Positions 34,860-44,088 are shown, numbered from the stretch's first letter. The stretch: 64,000 nucleotides of DNA from Cereibacter_A azotoformans (GCF_003050905.1 NZ_QAOT01000018.1), one strand, 5' to 3'. The notes: generated by a model from the letters alone, not told the origin. Program-made: numbers and translations.

Positions 34860-36467
34860 TCAGTCCTTGACCCACCACCGCTCGCACATCCGCATGTTGT
34901 CGAGCGGCATCAGCCCGCCGACCTCGCCGAAGCCGATGCGGTTCGAGACGGCATTGCGCCAGCTCACGAAGGCCACCGTGATGACATTGCCGTCGTCGCG
35001 CAGGATCTCCTGCATCTCGGCGTAGCAGGCCATGCGCTTGGCCTCGTCGGTCTCGGCGCGGGCCATCTGGTGCAGTTCGTCGAACCGCGCGTTCGACCAG
35101 CCCGAGTTCCAGGGCGCCCCGGTGACATAGCTCGTCGAGAAGAGCCAGTCGACCGTGGCGCGGCCGAAGTAATCGACGGCGCAGAAGGGCTTCTTGCGCC
35201 AGACATTCTCCCAGTAGCCGTCGGCCGCCTCCTGGACGATATTGATCGTGATGCCGGCCTCGGCCGCATGCCGCTGGTAGAGCGTCGCCGCTTCGATGGC
35301 GCCGGCAAAGGCATTCTCGGCGACCGACAGATCAACGCTGACCTGATCGAGCCCGGCCTTCGCCAGATGCTCCCTGGCCTTCTCGACGCTGTAGTCGCGC
35401 GCGGGCAGTTCGTGGTGGAACTTCTGGATCGAGGCCACCGGATTGTCGTTGCCCTTCGTGGCCTCGCCCAGGAACACCTTCTCGATCACGTCGTCCCGGT
35501 CGAGCGCATGTTTCAGCGCCAGCCGCACGTCGGGATTGTCGAAGGGCGCGACGCGCGTGTCCATGTCGAAGGTGAAATGGCGCAGGCTCGGGATGCGCTG
35601 CACCGAGAAATCGCCGCTGCGCTCGACCATCGCCACGTTGCGGATGTCGAGATCCTGGATGAAATCGACCTCGCCCGTCAGCAGCGCGTTCAGCCGGGCC
35701 GTGGCGTCGGTGATGTTGATGAACTCCACCTCGTCGAGATAGGGCTTGTTGTTCTTGTGATAGTTCGGGTTGCGCTTGAGGCGGGTGGCGATGCCCGGCT
35801 CGAAGCTCTCGAGGGTGAAGGCCCCGGTGCCGTTGGCGCTCTCCATGTCGATCCCGCCGCCGTCGAGGGCCGGATAGATCGACAGGTGATAGTCGGACAG
35901 CAGATAGGGCAGATCGGCATTGCCCTCCGAGAGGGTGATGCGGACCGTATCCGACCCCTCGACCTCGATCGTCTCGATCTGCTCGACGATGGCGCGCGCC
36001 CCGGAGGTCGAGTCCGGCTTCATGTGGTGTTCGAGCGACTGGCGCACATCTTCGGCGTCGAGGCTCTTGCCGTTGTGGAAGGTCACGCCCGACCGCAGCT
36101 TGAAGCGCCAGACCTTTGCGCCGGGCTCGGCCTCCCAGCTCTCGGCGAGATCGCCCGCGACCGAGCCGTCGGGCAGGATCTCGACAAGGTTGTTATAGAC
36201 ACCGCCGTTGAACGAGGCGCCGGTCCAGCTCGTCGACCAGCTGCCGGGGTCGAGATTATCGTTCTGAGAGGCATTGTGCAGGCCCAGACGCATGAAGCCC
36301 CCGGCCTTGGGCGCGGCCTCCTGCGCACGCAATCCACCCGGCAGGCCGACCACGGCCCCGGCCGCCAGCAGCGCCGAACTGCGGGCCAGAAACTCGCGGC
36401 GCGACAGCTGTCCGCGTCGCAGTCGCGTGACCAGATCGTCCATCATCAGGTGGTGCGATTTGTTCAT
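34860..36467 (-). CDS. Family 5 solute-binding protein, Tat-exported (paralogue 2)
   Basis: 535 residues, SBP_bac_5. The twin-arginine signal is LSRREFLARSSALLAAG, and the mature part shares with paralogue 1 the blocks SDYHLSIYPA, GTGAFTLESFEPG and LTGEVDFIQDLDI. It is the first gene of the transporter unit. Its upstream region holds a palindrome (36597-36610) and a TTGACA -35 element on the minus strand (36586-36591), so it is probably controlled by the TetR protein encoded at 39165-39830. Two receptors for one permease suggests related ligands. Confidence 0.9.
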   Translation of the reverse strand: MNKSHHLMMDDLVTRLRRGQLSRREFLARSSALLAAGAVVGLPGGLRAQEAAPKAGGFMRLGLHNASQNDNLDPGSWSTSWTGASFNGGVYNNLVEILPDGSVAGDLAESWEAEPGAKVWRFKLRSGVTFHNGKSLDAEDVRQSLEHHMKPDSTSGARAIVEQIETIEVEGSDTVRITLSEGNADLPYLLSDYHLSIYPALDGGGIDMESANGTGAFTLESFEPGIATRLKRNPNYHKNNKPYLDEVEFINITDATARLNALLTGEVDFIQDLDIRNVAMVERSGDFSVQRIPSLRHFTFDMDTRVAPFDNPDVRLALKHALDRDDVIEKVFLGEATKGNDNPVASIQKFHHELPARDYSVEKAREHLAKAGLDQVSVDLSVAENAFAGAIEAATLYQRHAAEAGITINIVQEAADGYWENVWRKKPFCAVDYFGRATVDWLFSTSYVTGAPWNSGWSNARFDELHQMARAETDEAKRMACYAEMQEILRDDGNVITVAFVSWRNAVSNRIGFGEVGGLMPLDNMRMCERWWVKD

Positions 36468-36585
36468 GTGTTCACCCTGTCAGATTCGGTTATCGTTGGA
36501 AGTCCCACCGGGTTGCGGCTGTCTTGGGCAGCCATCCGTCGCGCCGGCGATCTTGTCAAAGCGACGATACGCGGAAATCGGAACC

Positions 36586-36602
36586 TGTCAACAAACTGAT
36601 TG
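36586..36602 (-). promoter_or_regulatory. Minus-strand -35 region of the transporter operon
   Basis: On the minus strand TTGACA (36591-36586) is followed after 16 bases by TATCGT, a plausible sigma70-type promoter for the binding-protein operon. The palindrome at 36597-36610 ends six bases upstream of this hexamer, a position suited to blocking RNA polymerase. Confidence 0.4.
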
Positions 36603-36610
36603 ACCAATCA
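36597..36610. promoter_or_regulatory. Palindrome TGATTG-AC-CAATCA, candidate TetR operator 1
   Basis: Perfect six-base arms around a two-base centre, in the divergent region between the binding-protein operon and the amidase gene. The same core occurs at 47126-47139 in the other divergent region of this gene block. Both lie next to a GTTGAC hexamer on the minus strand. The resident TetR protein is the obvious candidate to bind; this is inference. Confidence 0.6.
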
Positions 36611-36665
36611 ATCGAGCAACCGCCAGAATGCCTCGCAAGCACCCCTGCCCGAGGCCCATCCCAGC

Positions 36666-38099
36666 ATGTCCGACACCTCCCTCGCCTATCTCGGCGCCAC
36701 GCAACTGACAGCTCTTTACGCCGCCCGGAAAATCTCGCCGGTCGAGGTTGTGAGCGAGCTGCTCTCGCGGATCGAGGCCAGTGCCACCACGCTGAACGCG
36801 GTCTGCTTCACCTATGCCGAGGAGGCGCTGGAGGCCGCGCGGCAGTCCGAGGCGCGCTACATGTCGGGCGCGCAGAAACCGGGCAGGATCGACGGCGTTC
36901 CGACCGCGCTCAAGGACGAGACCATGATGGCGGGCAAGGTCACCACCTACGGCTCGCTCCTTTATGCGGACCATGTGGCGGCGAAGAGCGCGCCGGTCGT
37001 GCAGCGGCTGGTGGAGGCGGGCGCGGTGATCCATGCCCGCACCACCACGCCGGAATTCTCCTGCGCCCCCTTCTGCCACTCGCGGCAATGGGGCGTGACC
37101 CGCAATCCGTGGAACCCCGCCTTCACGCCCGGCGGCTCTTCGGGCGGTTCCGGGGTGGCGCTGGCGGCGGGCCTCGCACCGCTGGCCACGGGCTCGGACA
37201 TCGGCGGCTCGATCCGGATCCCCGCATCGGCCTCGGGGGTCGTGGGCTTCAAGCCGCCCTACGGCCGCGTGCCCTCCACGCCGCCCTTCAACCTCGATCC
37301 CTACAACCATCCCGGCCCCATGGCGCGCACGGTCGAGGATTGCCTGCTGATGCAGAACGTGCTCGCCGGGCCGCATCCCGAAGACATCGCCTCGCTGAAG
37401 CCGAAGCTCGAGCTGCGCCTCGACCGGTCGGGGGTGAAGGGCTGGAAGATCGCCTATTCGCTGGATTTCGGCTTCATGGAGATCGACAGGGCGGTTCGGG
37501 CCAACACGCTCGCCGCGCTGGAGGTGTTCCGCACGCTCGGCGCCGAGGTCACGGAGGTGGCGCTCCCCTGGTCCTGGGAGGTCTATCGGGCCGCCGCCAC
37601 CCATCACAGGGCGCTCTTCGGCGCCTGGCTCGCCGAGTATCTGGACGAGCGGGAGGACCGGCTGACCTCCTACGCCCGCCGCTTCGCCCGCGAGTCGCTC
37701 GCCACCACCACCCGCGACTATCTCGCGGGGATGGAGGTCGAGGGGCGGATCTGGTCGCATTTCGGCCCGATGATGGAAGGGTTCGACCTGTTCCTCTGCC
37801 CCACGCTCGCGATCCCCGCCGTGCCGGCCGAGTTCGATTTCTCCGATCCGCTGGTCATCAACGGGCAGCAGATCGATTCCTATCTCGGCTGGACCATGGC
37901 CTGGCCCTTCAACATGCTCAGCCGCTGCCCGGTCCTCTCCGTGCCCTCGGGCCATGCCCCGAACGGCGTGCCGACCGGCATTCAGCTGGTGGGCCGGACC
38001 TACGACGACCAGACCGTCTTCACCGCGGGCCTCGCCTACGAGGCCGCCACCGGCGGCTGGTATGGCACCGACGCCACCCGCCCCTCCCTGCCCTTCTGA
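36666..38099 (+). CDS. Amidase signature family hydrolase
   Basis: 477 residues. The Ser-cisSer-Lys triad is visible: Lys in ALKDET (about 80), the Gly/Ser-rich loop GGSSGGSGVALAAG (about 156-169) and nucleophile Ser in GSDIGGSIRIPAS (about 177-189). The family hydrolyses amides (fatty acid amides, indoleacetamide, 6-aminohexanoate cyclic dimer). In this locus it probably opens the amide imported by the adjacent transporter. The start at 36666 (MSDTSLAYL) is preferred over a TTG at 36600, which lies inside the operator. The next gene follows after 7 bases. Confidence 0.85.
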   Translation: MSDTSLAYLGATQLTALYAARKISPVEVVSELLSRIEASATTLNAVCFTYAEEALEAARQSEARYMSGAQKPGRIDGVPTALKDETMMAGKVTTYGSLLYADHVAAKSAPVVQRLVEAGAVIHARTTTPEFSCAPFCHSRQWGVTRNPWNPAFTPGGSSGGSGVALAAGLAPLATGSDIGGSIRIPASASGVVGFKPPYGRVPSTPPFNLDPYNHPGPMARTVEDCLLMQNVLAGPHPEDIASLKPKLELRLDRSGVKGWKIAYSLDFGFMEIDRAVRANTLAALEVFRTLGAEVTEVALPWSWEVYRAAATHHRALFGAWLAEYLDEREDRLTSYARRFARESLATTTRDYLAGMEVEGRIWSHFGPMMEGFDLFLCPTLAIPAVPAEFDFSDPLVINGQQIDSYLGWTMAWPFNMLSRCPVLSVPSGHAPNGVPTGIQLVGRTYDDQTVFTAGLAYEAATGGWYGTDATRPSLPF

Positions 38100-38106
38100 G
38101 GCCCCC

Positions 38107-39141
38107 ATGAAAACGATCTTCTCCGAAAAGCACGCGTTGCAGAGCGTGGAGCGCGAATTCTACCGCGGCGGCTGGGTCGAGGCCTTCGAGATCCCCCGCC
38201 GGGCCGAGCTTGTGCGGGCCGCCGTCACCCGCGCGGGCCTCGGGCCGGTGATGGCGCCCGAGCCGTTCGACCTCGGGCCCGTGCTGGCCGTCCATGACGC
38301 GGCCTTCGTGCGGTTCCTGGAAGGCGCCTGGGAGAGCTGGACGGCCGAGATGGGGCCGATCCCGGCCTATCCCAATCTCTGGCCGCCGCGCCGGTCGCGG
38401 TCGATCCCGACTGTCCGGCCGGGGGCGGAACTCGGGCGCTATGCCGTCGACATGAGCAGCCCGATCCTCGCCGGCACCTGGGAGGCGGCGCGGGCGGCCG
38501 TCGATTGCGGCCTGACCGGCGTGGCGCTGATCGAGGCGGGCGAGCCCGCGGCCTTCGCCCTCTGCCGCCCGCCGGGGCACCATGCCGGGCGCGACTATTT
38601 CGGCGGCTACTGCTTCCTCAACAATGCCGCGATCGCCGCGCAGCAGTTCCGCAGCCTCGGTGCGGCGCGGGTGGCGGTGCTCGACATCGATTATCACCAC
38701 GGCAACGGGACGCAGGACATCTTCTACGACCGCGGCGACGTGCTGACCGTCTCGGTTCACGGCGACCCGGTGCAGGAATACCCCTATTACATCGGCTTTG
38801 CGGACGAGACCGGCGAGGGTGACGGAGAGGGCACGAACCTGAACCTGCCCCTGCCCTGGGGCGCGGATTTCGCGGCCTACCGCCGCGCGCTGACCGAGGG
38901 ACTGGCGCGGATCCGCGCGTTCGCCCCCGACCGGCTGGTGGTCTCGCTGGGCGTGGACACGTTCGCGGGCGATCCGATCTCGCATTTCCGGCTGGAGAGC
39001 GGGGATTATCCGCAGATCGGCGCGATGATCGCCGCCCTCGGCCTGCCCACCCTCTTCGCGATGGAGGGCGGCTATGCCATCGAGGCGATCGGCGAGAATG
39101 TCGTCCACCTGCTGGAAGGCTTCGAGGCGGCGCGCGGCTGA
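38107..39141 (+). CDS. HDAC-like zinc amidohydrolase (acetylpolyamine-deacetylase type)
   Basis: 344 residues of the arginase/deacetylase superfamily. Active-site elements are RPPGHHAGRDYFGGYCFLNN (His-His pair, about 156-175), DIDYHHGNGTQD (zinc Asp and His, about 195-206), DTFAGDPISHF (zinc Asp, about 284) and MEGGYAIEAIG (catalytic Tyr, about 320). Bacterial members remove acetyl groups from N-acetylpolyamines and similar amines. It is cotranscribed with the amidase, which suggests that acylated or acetylated amines are substrates of the locus. Confidence 0.85.
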   Translation: MKTIFSEKHALQSVEREFYRGGWVEAFEIPRRAELVRAAVTRAGLGPVMAPEPFDLGPVLAVHDAAFVRFLEGAWESWTAEMGPIPAYPNLWPPRRSRSIPTVRPGAELGRYAVDMSSPILAGTWEAARAAVDCGLTGVALIEAGEPAAFALCRPPGHHAGRDYFGGYCFLNNAAIAAQQFRSLGAARVAVLDIDYHHGNGTQDIFYDRGDVLTVSVHGDPVQEYPYYIGFADETGEGDGEGTNLNLPLPWGADFAAYRRALTEGLARIRAFAPDRLVVSLGVDTFAGDPISHFRLESGDYPQIGAMIAALGLPTLFAMEGGYAIEAIGENVVHLLEGFEAARG

Positions 39142-39164
39142 GGCGCGGGCCACGCCCCCGGGGT

Positions 39165-39830
39165 TCAGAAATCCTCGGGGAAGATCAGCCGCAGATAGGC
39201 CGTGGCAGCGTCGTGGCCGCGCTTCTGCCCCTCGGCGACGGTGATGGGCAGGAGCAGGTTCTCGACCCAGAGCCCCGAGATCATGGCGTTCAGCGTCAGC
39301 GCCACCTGCTCGGCCTCGACCGCCCGCCCGCGCAGCGCCGCAAGCTCGGCCACATCGGCGGCCACCGCCTCGTTATACTGCACCCGGAGCGCCGCACAGC
39401 GTTTGCGGAAGCTGGGCACCCGCGCAGCCTCGGCCCAGAAGGCGAGCCAGAGGGCGATGGACTCGTGACCGGCCGCCTTGCGGCTGAAGTCCGTGTCGAT
39501 CATGTGCCGGATCCGCTCGGCCGGACCGCGCTGCGAGGCGTTCAACTGGGCCAGATAGGCCTCGTATTCCGCCGCAGAATGATCCAGCGCGGCAAAGATG
39601 ATGCCTTCCTTCGACTGGAAGTGGAAGGCGACCACGCCGTAGGAGCATTGCGCCTCGGCGGCGATGGAGTTGATGGTGACGCCCGTCAGACCGCGCTTCG
39701 AGATCACCTTCACCGCCGCCTTCAACAGCGACCGGCGCCGGTCCACGACCTGATCGTCGCGGGTCCTCGTCGGGGCAGTGCCGCTGCGTTTCGCTCTCGG
39801 TTTCGGCTCGGTCATGGGAGCTCTGGTCAC
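39165..39830 (-). CDS. TetR/BetI-like transcriptional regulator
   Basis: About 216-221 residues. The N-terminal helix-turn-helix reads RGLTGVTINSIAAEAQCSYG and then VVAFHFQSKEG (about 46-77). The C-terminal ligand domain resembles BetI (YNEAVAADVAELAALRG, then NAMISGLWVENLLLP). It may start with GTG at 39830 or ATG at 39815; neither has a strong ribosome site. It lies between the amidase-deacetylase pair and the catabolic operon, and is the only regulator in the block. The shared palindromes at 36597 and 47125 are its likely targets. No copy was seen in front of its own gene. Confidence 0.87.
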   Translation of the reverse strand: MTRAPMTEPKPRAKRSGTAPTRTRDDQVVDRRRSLLKAAVKVISKRGLTGVTINSIAAEAQCSYGVVAFHFQSKEGIIFAALDHSAAEYEAYLAQLNASQRGPAERIRHMIDTDFSRKAAGHESIALWLAFWAEAARVPSFRKRCAALRVQYNEAVAADVAELAALRGRAVEAEQVALTLNAMISGLWVENLLLPITVAEGQKRGHDAATAYLRLIFPEDF

Positions 39831-39890
39831 TTTGCGGCAGGATCGGGGAGCGGCGCAGTCCCCTCGGGAATAAAGGGCGGAAAGTCAATG

Positions 39891-40754
39891 TCAAGTTCCG
39901 GCAGGTTCGAGCCCCAGAAGCCCCGCCGCATTGTCATGGAGCCAGAGCCGGCGCGTGTCCGCATCGAGCCCCAGCGTGTCGAGTTCGGCCAAAGCTGTCT
40001 CGACCGGCATCATTGGAAAAGCCGATCCGAAGATGATCTTCTCCTTCAGGAGGGTGCGGCCGTATTGCAGCAGCGGCTCGTAGCCCGAATGCGCCTTGGC
40101 GAGAAGTTTCGGCCGGACGGCCAGGACCCCGATGGAGAGGTTGGGATGGCGCCAGGCGACGCCGATCAGCTCCTGCACCCAGGGCCAGCCGGGCGGCGAG
40201 GCCACGGCGCGCAACTCCGGGAAGCGCACCATGACATTGTCGAGATATTCTGGGCGGCCGATCGACATGGGCGTGTGGGTCGAGAAGTTGATGCCGCAAT
40301 GGATGTTCACCGGCACGCCGAGGTCGATGGCCTTCTCGTAGAGCGGAAAGAGCCGCTCGTCGTCGGGGCGCATCTTCAGCTCGAAACATTGCAGGTTGAG
40401 CCCCCGCAGCCCGAGATGGCGGATCGCGTGATCGAAGCGGTCCACCGCATCGGCCTGCCAGGGATCGACGCCGGCGAAGCCCACATAGCGCGGGCCGTGC
40501 GCCCGGATGAACTCGGCCACCGCCTCGTTGGAGATCTGGAAACCGAAGGTCGTGGTGAGATCGCGCGCCTTCAGCACCACATGGCGCGCGCCGAGCCGCT
40601 CGTAGGTCTCGAGCCAGCTGTCGAGCCCCTGCGCCGCATCCGAGGCGGCCGAGCGGCGCTCGCTCGCCTGATAGACCCGGCGGTAATTCTCCAGATGCGG
40701 GGCGGCGGGCGAGAAATCCGGGTGCGGCGGACGCGAGGAAAAATCGATCAGCAT
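39891..40754 (-). CDS. Amidohydrolase 2 family protein
   Basis: 287-residue TIM-barrel metal hydrolase of the ACMSD/amidohydrolase-2 group. GFAGVDPW (about 98-105), GLRGLNLQCFELKM, VNIHCGINFSTHTP (metal-binding His region, about 156-169) and IIFGSAFPMMP (about 237-247) are visible. Members act as decarboxylases or amide/lactone hydrolases. The usual N-terminal H-x-H metal pair is not evident (the start reads MLIDFSSRPPHPD), so the metal site may be reduced. It is the last gene of the minus-strand catabolic unit, four bases after the FAD oxidoreductase. Confidence 0.75.
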   Translation of the reverse strand: MLIDFSSRPPHPDFSPAAPHLENYRRVYQASERRSAASDAAQGLDSWLETYERLGARHVVLKARDLTTTFGFQISNEAVAEFIRAHGPRYVGFAGVDPWQADAVDRFDHAIRHLGLRGLNLQCFELKMRPDDERLFPLYEKAIDLGVPVNIHCGINFSTHTPMSIGRPEYLDNVMVRFPELRAVASPPGWPWVQELIGVAWRHPNLSIGVLAVRPKLLAKAHSGYEPLLQYGRTLLKEKIIFGSAFPMMPVETALAELDTLGLDADTRRLWLHDNAAGLLGLEPAGT

Positions 40755-40758
40755 CGGG

Positions 40759-42354
40759 TCAGCTCCATTTCCGGCGGTCTTCGAGGATGACTTTCGCCGC
40801 ATTGTGGCCCGGAACGCCGGTCACGCCGCCGCCGGGGTGGACCGAGGCCGAGGCCTGATAGAGACGGTCCACCGGGCTGCGGTAGTCGGCGAACTGCGGC
40901 GAAGGACGGCGGAAGAACATCTGGTCCGCGCTGATCTCGCCGTGATGGACATGGCCGTTCGGCAGATCGAAGATCCGCTCGAGGTCCAGCGGCGTCAGGA
41001 TCTGTCGATGCAGGATCTTGTCCTCGATGTCCGGGAACTGGCTCTTCAGCACGGCCAGCGCCCGGCCCCACAGCTCCTCGCGGCGGCTGTCCCAGTCGCC
41101 CCGCGCGAGCGTGTAGGGCGCATGACCGCCGAAGACATTCATGATGTGATGGCCCTCGGGCGCGAGCGTCGGATCGACGATCGAGGGGACCTTGACGATC
41201 AGGAAGGGCGCCTCGGCGATCTCGCCGCCCTGCGCCTGATGCCAGGCGCGCTCCATGTAGGCCACGTTCGGCGCGATGGTCATCTGGGGCACGGTGGCGC
41301 CCTGCGGATTGGTCTGGCCGAAGATGGGCGCCTCGGGCAACGCCGAGAGAGCCAGATTGACCCGGAAGACCGTGCTCTCGCAGCGGATGTTGCGGATGTC
41401 GCGGTTGAATTCCTCGGGGAGTTCGGCGGGATCGAGAAGCTTGGTGAAGGTCGTCCGGGCGGTGGCATTGGCGATCACGATCTTCGAGCGGATCTCCTCG
41501 CCGCCCTCCAGCCGCACGCCCGTGGCGCGGCCGTTCTCGACAAGGATCCTCTCCACCGGGCAGGAGGTGCGCACCTCCATGCCATGCGCCTCGCCCGAGC
41601 GGCGGATCGCGTCGGAAATGGCGCCCATCCCGCCCTTCATGAAGCCGGCGGGCCCCGCGGCGGTGCCGCCGTCGCGCACGATGCCGCGCGCGAGCATATA
41701 GGCCGAACCGGGTGTCTTCAGGCTGGAATTGGCCCCGCCCCCGCCGGCGAAGAAGCCCAGGACCAGCTTCACCTCGTCGGAGGTGAACCAGCGCGAGAGA
41801 TAGTCCCAGGCGCTCATCGTGAGGAGATTGTAGATGTCGTAGAATTGCGGCCCGACCTTGCGGAAGCGCCAGACGAAGCCCGCGAGCCGCTTCAGATCCC
41901 GGATCTTGCCGCTGCCGGGATCGACCGGCACCTCCCACAGAAGCTGCTTCATGTGCGGCGCGATCTTCAGCATGTGCGCGCGATAGCCGGCATAGGCCGC
42001 GCCGTCGATGTTCGAGAATTTCGCGATCTCGGCCGCGAACCGCTCCGGATCGTCCCACATCGTAAAGGTGCGCCCGCCCTCGAGCGCGAAGACGGTGGGC
42101 GCGGCGGGGATCACCTCGAAGCCATATTTCTGCAATTCGAGATCGAGGATGACCTTCGGCTGCAGAAGCCCCTGATAATAGGAGGCGAGCGAACTGCGGT
42201 AGCCGGGCGCGATCTCGCCCGTCACCGCCGCGCCGCCGACAACGGGCTGACGTTCCACCACCAGAACCTTCACGCCCGCGCGCGCGAGATAGGCGCCGCA
42301 GGTCAGCCCGTTGTGGCCGCCGCCCACGATGATCGCATCATACGGCGGGCTCAT
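40759..42354 (-). CDS. FAD-dependent oxidoreductase, phytoene-desaturase/PYROXD2-like
   Basis: 531 residues. The N-terminal dinucleotide-binding motif is AIIVGGGHNGLTCGAYLARA (about 7-26), followed by VVERQPVVGGAAVT. The C terminus has the second FAD motif QASASVHPGGGVTGVPGHNA (about 500-519). This NAD(P)/FAD amine-oxidase-like group (COG1233) includes desaturases and proteins of unknown substrate; it is not an acyl-CoA dehydrogenase. Coupled to the upstream ligase by an ATGA overlap, it probably oxidises an intermediate of the pathway. Confidence 0.82.
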   Translation of the reverse strand: MSPPYDAIIVGGGHNGLTCGAYLARAGVKVLVVERQPVVGGAAVTGEIAPGYRSSLASYYQGLLQPKVILDLELQKYGFEVIPAAPTVFALEGGRTFTMWDDPERFAAEIAKFSNIDGAAYAGYRAHMLKIAPHMKQLLWEVPVDPGSGKIRDLKRLAGFVWRFRKVGPQFYDIYNLLTMSAWDYLSRWFTSDEVKLVLGFFAGGGGANSSLKTPGSAYMLARGIVRDGGTAAGPAGFMKGGMGAISDAIRRSGEAHGMEVRTSCPVERILVENGRATGVRLEGGEEIRSKIVIANATARTTFTKLLDPAELPEEFNRDIRNIRCESTVFRVNLALSALPEAPIFGQTNPQGATVPQMTIAPNVAYMERAWHQAQGGEIAEAPFLIVKVPSIVDPTLAPEGHHIMNVFGGHAPYTLARGDWDSRREELWGRALAVLKSQFPDIEDKILHRQILTPLDLERIFDLPNGHVHHGEISADQMFFRRPSPQFADYRSPVDRLYQASASVHPGGGVTGVPGHNAAKVILEDRRKWS

Positions 42355-44015
42355 GCGGAGGCTCCCTCGGTCGCGGGGATCCATTCCCCGGTGGCGCGGT
42401 CGTAGCTGCCCGCGCGCAGGTCGGCGACGCCCGCGGTGATCCGCGGCTTGGCGATCTTGAGCGAGGCGGTGCGAGGGAAATCCTCGACGAAGGCGTAGAA
42501 CCGCGGCACCTTGAAGGGGGCGAGCCCGGCCTGTGCGGTGGCCACGATGCCCTCAAGGATCGCGGCATCGGCGACTACACCCTCCTTCAGGCGGATGCAG
42601 GCCTTGACCTCCTCGCCGCGCAGCGGATCGGGCACGCCCACCACCGCCACCTCGGCCACTCCGGGCGCTGCGGCCAGCACCGTCTCGACCTCACGCGCGG
42701 CGATGTTCTCGGCCGAGCGGCGGATCATGTCCTTCTTGCGGCCCAAGATGTGGAAGAACCCGTCCTCATCCTGGCGGAACAGGTCGCCCGAAGAGAACCA
42801 GCCGTCCTTCAGCACCTCGGCCGTGGCCTCGGGATTGTTGTAATAGCCGAGCATGATGCCCGGGCCGCGGATCTGCAGTTCGCCGATCTCGCCCCGCGCG
42901 ACGGGCTGGCCGTCCTCGCCCACGATGCGGCATTCGCGGAACGGACACGGCAGCCCGCAAGAGCCCGAGCCCACCTTGTCCGCGCGCTCGATGGGGGCGA
43001 ACATCGCCGGGCCGATCTCGGTCATGCCGAAAGCCTCGCGGGCGTTCAGGTCGAACCGCTCTTCGAGCCCGCGGTGCAGGTCGCGCGGGCAGCCGTAGAT
43101 GTTGGCGCGCACGACCCGGTTGTGCGCGTCATGCGGCTGCGGCGCCATGCCGTGCAGCACCCAGGGCAGCAGGCAGAAGTCGATCTCATGCTCAACAAGC
43201 CAGCCCGAGAAGCGGCTGGTCGATTGCCGGGCCGCAACGAACAGGGTGCCGCGCTGATAGAGCGTCATCAGCAGGAGCCACTGCGGATCCATGTAGAAGA
43301 AAGGGGTCGAGGCGAGGATGCGCCGGTAGGTCCGGCCGTCGCGGAAGGCGTTCACCTTCCCGGCCGAGATCCAGTAGCGCTGGCCGAGCATGCAGCCCTT
43401 GGGAAAGCCCGAGGTGCCGGAGGTGAACTGGATGTTCAGGAGATCGTCATGCCCAACCGGCTCGGGCGGGGTGAAGGCGTCCTGCGGCGTCGATGCAAGC
43501 TCGGCCCAGTCGTGCGCCCCGCCCTCGGCCCGGCCCACGACGATCAGCCGTTGCGCGGGCAGCGCGATCAAGCCCGCGGCGTCCGCCTCGTCGAGCACGG
43601 CCCGCGTGCTGTCGTGGGTCACCACCCATTCCGCCTCGGCGACCTTCATCACATGGGCGATCTCGCGCGGCGTATAGCCGGGATTGATCGGCAGCATCAC
43701 CGCTCCGATCCGCCCGAGCGCGAGCCAGGTCAGCGGAAAGGCCTCGACGTTCGGCAGCATCACCCCCACATGGGTGCCCTTGCCGATCCCGAGGGCCACG
43801 AGGCTCGCGGCCAGCCCGTTCACCCTGCGGCGCATCTCGGCGTATGTGAGGGTCTCGCCACTCTCGAAGAAGTTCCACACCACCCGGTCGCCGGCCTCCG
43901 CGGCGGCCGCGTCGATGAGCGCCCCGATATTCTCCGGCAAGGGCTCGGCCTCGATCCGGCGGCGGCGCTCCTCATAGGGCACGACGGTCTGGGCGAGGAC
44001 GTCATCCTTCCACAT
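42351..44015 (-). CDS. AMP-forming acyl-CoA synthetase (CaiC-like)
   Basis: 554 residues of the ANL superfamily. The P-loop is FTSGTSGFPKGCM (about 170-182); adenylation motifs GMTEIGPAMF (about 314-323) and YNNPEATAEVLKDGWFSSGD (about 375-394) follow, then GRKKDMIRRSAENIAAREVE at the domain hinge and the C-terminal catalytic Lys in RTASLKIAKPRI. It ligates a carboxylic acid to CoA with ATP. Following the aldehyde dehydrogenase in the operon, the likely substrate is the acid that enzyme makes. The start at 44015 (MWKDDVL) avoids a long non-family leader. Confidence 0.9.
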   Translation of the reverse strand: MWKDDVLAQTVVPYEERRRRIEAEPLPENIGALIDAAAAEAGDRVVWNFFESGETLTYAEMRRRVNGLAASLVALGIGKGTHVGVMLPNVEAFPLTWLALGRIGAVMLPINPGYTPREIAHVMKVAEAEWVVTHDSTRAVLDEADAAGLIALPAQRLIVVGRAEGGAHDWAELASTPQDAFTPPEPVGHDDLLNIQFTSGTSGFPKGCMLGQRYWISAGKVNAFRDGRTYRRILASTPFFYMDPQWLLLMTLYQRGTLFVAARQSTSRFSGWLVEHEIDFCLLPWVLHGMAPQPHDAHNRVVRANIYGCPRDLHRGLEERFDLNAREAFGMTEIGPAMFAPIERADKVGSGSCGLPCPFRECRIVGEDGQPVARGEIGELQIRGPGIMLGYYNNPEATAEVLKDGWFSSGDLFRQDEDGFFHILGRKKDMIRRSAENIAAREVETVLAAAPGVAEVAVVGVPDPLRGEEVKACIRLKEGVVADAAILEGIVATAQAGLAPFKVPRFYAFVEDFPRTASLKIAKPRITAGVADLRAGSYDRATGEWIPATEGASA

Positions 44016-44088
44016 CGGTGGACTCCAGTCAGTGGCGTGGCGATAGGGAAAGGCACCCCGCCCGCAGCGCAGGCGGGGCGCGCGAGGG

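Noticed and set aside
36600..36665. TTG start for the amidase at 36600
   Set aside because: It lies within the candidate operator and lacks a ribosome site; the ATG at 36666 begins at the family-typical N terminus.
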